Notes under the pieces: model-generated
Told to the model about the DNA's origin: nothing
Database searches by the model: none
Seen by the model: only the letters and a program-made list of their open reading frames with translations
Shown: in pieces, positions 61,761 through 64,000 of the stretch
Layout of the letters: each line of letters begins with the position of its first letter
How positions within the stretch are numbered: position 1 is the stretch's first letter
Assembly: GCF_027925445.1 (NCBI RefSeq)
Contig: NZ_AP027149.1
Location: forward strand, 124,001 to 188,000
Origin: Methylocystis bryophila
Lineage (GTDB): Bacteria; Pseudomonadota; Alphaproteobacteria; Rhizobiales; Beijerinckiaceae
Direction of reading: 5' to 3'
Length of the DNA stretch: 64,000 bases
Position numbers and translations under genes: made by a program

Positions 61761-62462
61761 TTAGACTCGCGACGCGGGGGAAGCCGGGTCTTCGCTGAGG
61801 CGGCTTGTTCCTTCTTCCGCGCCGAAGCAGCTGTTGTAGTCAGCACAATTCGTACAGACAGGGGTCGCACACATCACAAAGCCGTCATTCTCGCACATCA
61901 AACGATAGATAAAGCGTTTCCAGCGCATATTCTTGTCATTGCGCGCAGCGAGCGATCCGAAGTGACGGGCCATCAGCCGAGTCAGCTCACCTCGATTGCG
62001 CAAGCCGAGGTCTTCCCAGAGGTGGTTTGGCTCCAGGGCGCGCCTCGCGATCATCGCCGCGAACCACCGCCCTTTTTCGCTGCCGGGAACGACATGAGCG
62101 AGCAAAATATCTCGGATGAGCTCAACCTCCTCGGCGTCCGCCATTTCGGTCGCGACGACGTCGCTATCAGCATCGATCCCGCCACAGACCAGGAACGACG
62201 AGAATAGCGCGCTGAGGTCCGCCTCGCTCAGCCCGGTTCGTTCCGCCAGCGCCCCAGATTCGGAAGCGGCGACCGAGACGATACAGGCGAGGGCGTGAAG
62301 ATCGAAAGCTTCATCCGACTCGATGCGTGCGGCTTTCGGAGGAACCCCGGTCAATTTTCGATAAGTTTCCGCGGGGCCTGAAACCGTCTGTGTGGCGCCG
62401 ACGGAGAGCCCAAATTGCCGCGCTTCAGCGACTGGAGATTCCGGAACGACGCGTAGGTTCAC
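61761..62462 (-). CDS. nifQ: Nitrogen fixation protein NifQ
   Basis: 233 residues from a GTG at 62462 with AGGAG 7 bases upstream; an ATG nine codons earlier in frame lacks a ribosome-binding site. The C-terminal Fe-S/Mo motif C-x4-C-x2-C-x5-C is seen in CATPVCTNCADYNSC, preceded by RWKRFIYRLMCEND. NifQ delivers molybdenum to FeMo-cofactor assembly. It follows nifH with a gap of about 180 bases. Confidence 0.93.
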   Translation of the reverse strand: MNLRVVPESPVAEARQFGLSVGATQTVSGPAETYRKLTGVPPKAARIESDEAFDLHALACIVSVAASESGALAERTGLSEADLSALFSSFLVCGGIDADSDVVATEMADAEEVELIRDILLAHVVPGSEKGRWFAAMIARRALEPNHLWEDLGLRNRGELTRLMARHFGSLAARNDKNMRWKRFIYRLMCENDGFVMCATPVCTNCADYNSCFGAEEGTSRLSEDPASPASRV

Positions 62463-62536
62463 GGCGAGACTCCTAGAACGCGTCCCCATCGCGCGGGGTC
62501 ACGCGATCGAAATGGACCCGCTCCAAATCAAAAATT

Positions 62537-62590
62537 CAGAGCATGTCCCGAAAAATCGCTTCGCACTGCAGTTTTCCGGGAGATGCTCTC
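62537..62590 (+). repeat. Short palindromic repeat between nifQ and nifH
   Basis: CAGAGCATGTCCCGAAAAATCGC, TTCGCACTGCAG, then TTTTCCGGGAGATGCTCT: a compact version of family A with a near-perfect outer inverted pair. Confidence 0.75.
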
Positions 62591-62596
62591 GTTGTT

Positions 62597-62624
62597 GTCG
62601 GTCTTCCCGTGTGGGAAGACCGAC
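62597..62624. terminator. Strong stem-loop immediately downstream of nifH
   Basis: GTCGGTCTTCCC and GGGAAGACCGAC pair perfectly (12 bp) around GTGT. Five T residues follow on the plus strand (62625-62629). nifH ends only 15 bases away on the other strand, where the hairpin has no T tract after it. It probably stabilises the nifH transcript or limits read-through into nifQ. Confidence 0.7.
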
Positions 62625-62638
62625 TTTTTGTTTCCGAT

Positions 62639-63523
62639 TTACGCGATGGCGGAGAGTTCCGAGGCGGTCTTGCCGATCTGGCTCTCGTCGACGGCCTTCA
62701 TGATGCCATGCTCCATGAGCATGTCTTCGAGCTCGTCCATGGTGATCGGGGTCGGGATGATGCCCTTGCCCTGGTTCGCATGCACCTTGTTCGCGAGATT
62801 GCGATAGTGACCCGCCTGCACCGAGTCCGGCGCATATTCGATCACCGTCATGCGGCGCAGCTCGGCGTGCTGAACGATATTGTCGCGCGGCACGAAGTAG
62901 ATCAGCGTCGTGCCGAGCTTCTTCGCAAGAGCCTCAGCAAGCTCAAGCTCCTTGTCCGTCTGGCGCTCGTTGCAGACCAGCCCGCCCAGGCGCACGCCGC
63001 CGGAGTTGGCGTATTTCAGAATGCCCTTGGAGATGTTGTTGGCCGCATACATGGCCATCATCTCGCCGGACATGACGATGTAGATTTCCTGCGCCTTGTT
63101 CTCGCGGATCGGCATCGCGAAGCCGCCGCAGACAACGTCGCCGAGCACGTCGTAGGACACATAGTCGATGTCCTCGTAAGCGCCGTTCTCCTCGAGGAAG
63201 TTGATCGAGGTGATGACGCCGCGGCCGGCGCAGCCGACGCCCGGCTCCGGACCGCCCGACTCGACGCAGCGGATGTCGAGATAGCCGACCTTCATCACTT
63301 CTTCGATCTCAAGGTCCTCGACGCTGCCCGCCGAAGCCGCGAGGCTCAGGATGGTGTCCTGCGCCTTGGCGTGAAGGATCAGGCGCGTCGAATCCGCCTT
63401 CGGATCGCAGCCGACGATCAGGATGCGGTGACCCAGCTCCGCAAGCGCCGCCAATGTGTTCTGGGACGTCGTCGACTTGCCGATGCCCCCTTTGCCGTAA
63501 AACGCGATCTGCCGTAGTGACAT
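62639..63523 (-). CDS. nifH: Nitrogenase iron protein NifH
   Basis: 294 residues. P-loop GKGGIGKSTTSQNT, the cluster Cys in GVGCAGRGVITS (the Arg there is the ADP-ribosylation site) and DVLGDVVCGGFAMPIRE. It is the ATP-driven electron donor to the MoFe protein. AGGAGACGAAT precedes the ATG. The usual nifD does not follow; nifQ does. Confidence 0.98.
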   Translation of the reverse strand: MSLRQIAFYGKGGIGKSTTSQNTLAALAELGHRILIVGCDPKADSTRLILHAKAQDTILSLAASAGSVEDLEIEEVMKVGYLDIRCVESGGPEPGVGCAGRGVITSINFLEENGAYEDIDYVSYDVLGDVVCGGFAMPIRENKAQEIYIVMSGEMMAMYAANNISKGILKYANSGGVRLGGLVCNERQTDKELELAEALAKKLGTTLIYFVPRDNIVQHAELRRMTVIEYAPDSVQAGHYRNLANKVHANQGKGIIPTPITMDELEDMLMEHGIMKAVDESQIGKTASELSAIA

Positions 63524-63671
63524 ATTCGTCTCCTGTGGTGTCCTTCGACCGACGCCTGCCTGCGGCGCGGCCGTTCCTGTATTTTGGGAAACTGATCGCG
63601 GGTTGCGGGAAGGAACACATCGCTCGGCGTGGCGTAGGCGTGCGCTCAGCCCTCACTCGCACGCCTTTCAA

Positions 63672-63687
63672 AGCAACGGCCATGCCA
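63672..63687 (-). promoter_or_regulatory. Sigma-54 (RpoN) -24/-12 promoter of nifH
   Basis: On the minus strand: TGGCAT, five bases (GGCCG), TTGCT, the same form as the iscA promoter. It lies about 150 bases before the nifH start, giving a leader of roughly 135 bases. Confidence 0.85.
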
Positions 63688-64000
63688 GACGTCGCACTCC
63701 TTTTAAGACATTGATATATCTGAGAGTTGTGAGAGAGGTCGGGTTTGTCGGGCCGGCGTCTTGCAGACTATTCCGACACTCACACACTACATACACAGAC
63801 ATTTGTAGTTTAGCTTGCGAACGCGCCATCGCCCTCTCAAGGGGTGGAACGACCTTTGCAGCGTCACGGGATCAGGTTTCGTCCATGACCGGGCCAGCGC
63901 GCGTCGCCCTCGATCCGCGGGACCGGGCAGCAACGGCGAAATTATATCGGAGACGTGAGGTCATGACGCCTCTCCTGGAAGCGAGCGCCAAAGGTCGCGT
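63688..64000. other. Upstream region of nifH, no gene recognised
   Basis: No protein gene is supported. The part at 63770-63800 is rich in CA repeats (CACACACTACATACACAGACA). No perfect TGT-N10-ACA site was found to the window end, although three TGT triplets are present. It may belong to the regulatory region of nifH or of a gene beyond the window. Confidence 0.4.

Noticed and set aside
63721..63840. NifA site (TGT-N10-ACA) upstream of nifH
   Set aside because: Each TGT at 63728, 63746 and 63804 was checked; none has ACA after ten bases.

Overview
The window is high-GC chromosomal DNA of an alphaproteobacterium, most probably a nitrogen-fixing Rhizobiales relative in the Beijerinckiaceae/Methylocystaceae neighbourhood. 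That placement is an inference. It rests on the GC-rich codon use, a nif/fix cluster with sigma-54 signals, a cyo-type quinol oxidase, a fused transaldolase/glucose-6-phosphate isomerase, a suf operon and interspersed palindromic repeats typical of this group. No methane or methanol oxidation genes, rRNA, tRNA, CRISPR array, insertion sequence or prophage was recognised.

Layout. 1-977: end of a tandem-barrel outer-membrane protein. 1373-7769: RND efflux operon (permease, adaptor, outer-membrane factor) with a small Cys-rich protein on its 3' end. 8156-11495: secreted and small membrane proteins, a zinc-peptidase-like protein, and two micro-proteins of 24 and 25 residues around a membrane protein. 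11671-16341: cyoABCD quinol oxidase in which subunit IV is fused to a HlyD-like periplasmic adaptor. 16451-18238: GH15 glucanohydrolase. 18230-27352 (minus): tkt, tal-pgi, gnd, zwf, HAD phosphatase, pgl, which together cover the oxidative and part of the non-oxidative pentose phosphate pathway. 27558-35282 (minus, apart from one small plus-strand gene at 33394): lipoprotein, membrane patatin lipase, DUF1275 protein, bicupin oxalate decarboxylase, small proteins and an indoleamine 2,3-dioxygenase-family protein. 35720-39279: DbpA-type helicase, fatty-acid desaturase, small unknown. 39587-44327: sufBCDS. 44609-54708: mixed genes including a DUF255 thioredoxin protein, a degenerate cupin, an esterase, a J-domain protein, a flavin/Fe-S reductase, DUF938, a hicAB module with a coupled third gene, a Rieske ferredoxin, an XdhC-like protein and a group II truncated haemoglobin.

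55178-63523 (minus) is a nitrogen-fixation block: nifH, nifQ, then iscA-nifV-cysE-nifW-fixABCX. A sigma-54 type -24/-12 element lies upstream of nifH and another upstream of iscA, the latter with a perfect TGT-N10-ACA NifA site. The genes supply the Fe protein, molybdenum delivery (NifQ), Fe-S assembly (IscA type), homocitrate (NifV), serine activation for cysteine (CysE), nitrogenase protection (NifW) and electron bifurcation to ferredoxin (FixABCX). nifDK are not next to nifH here.

A modular family of palindromic repeats about 50-120 bp long is scattered through the intergenic spaces. Several copies start exactly at the stop codon of the preceding gene, and one lies inside the 5' coding end of the efflux outer-membrane gene. 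The items most worth checking are the CyoD-adaptor fusion, the stop-codon-supplying repeats, the hicAB third gene, the degenerate cupin, the IDO-family protein and the separated nifH-nifQ layout.
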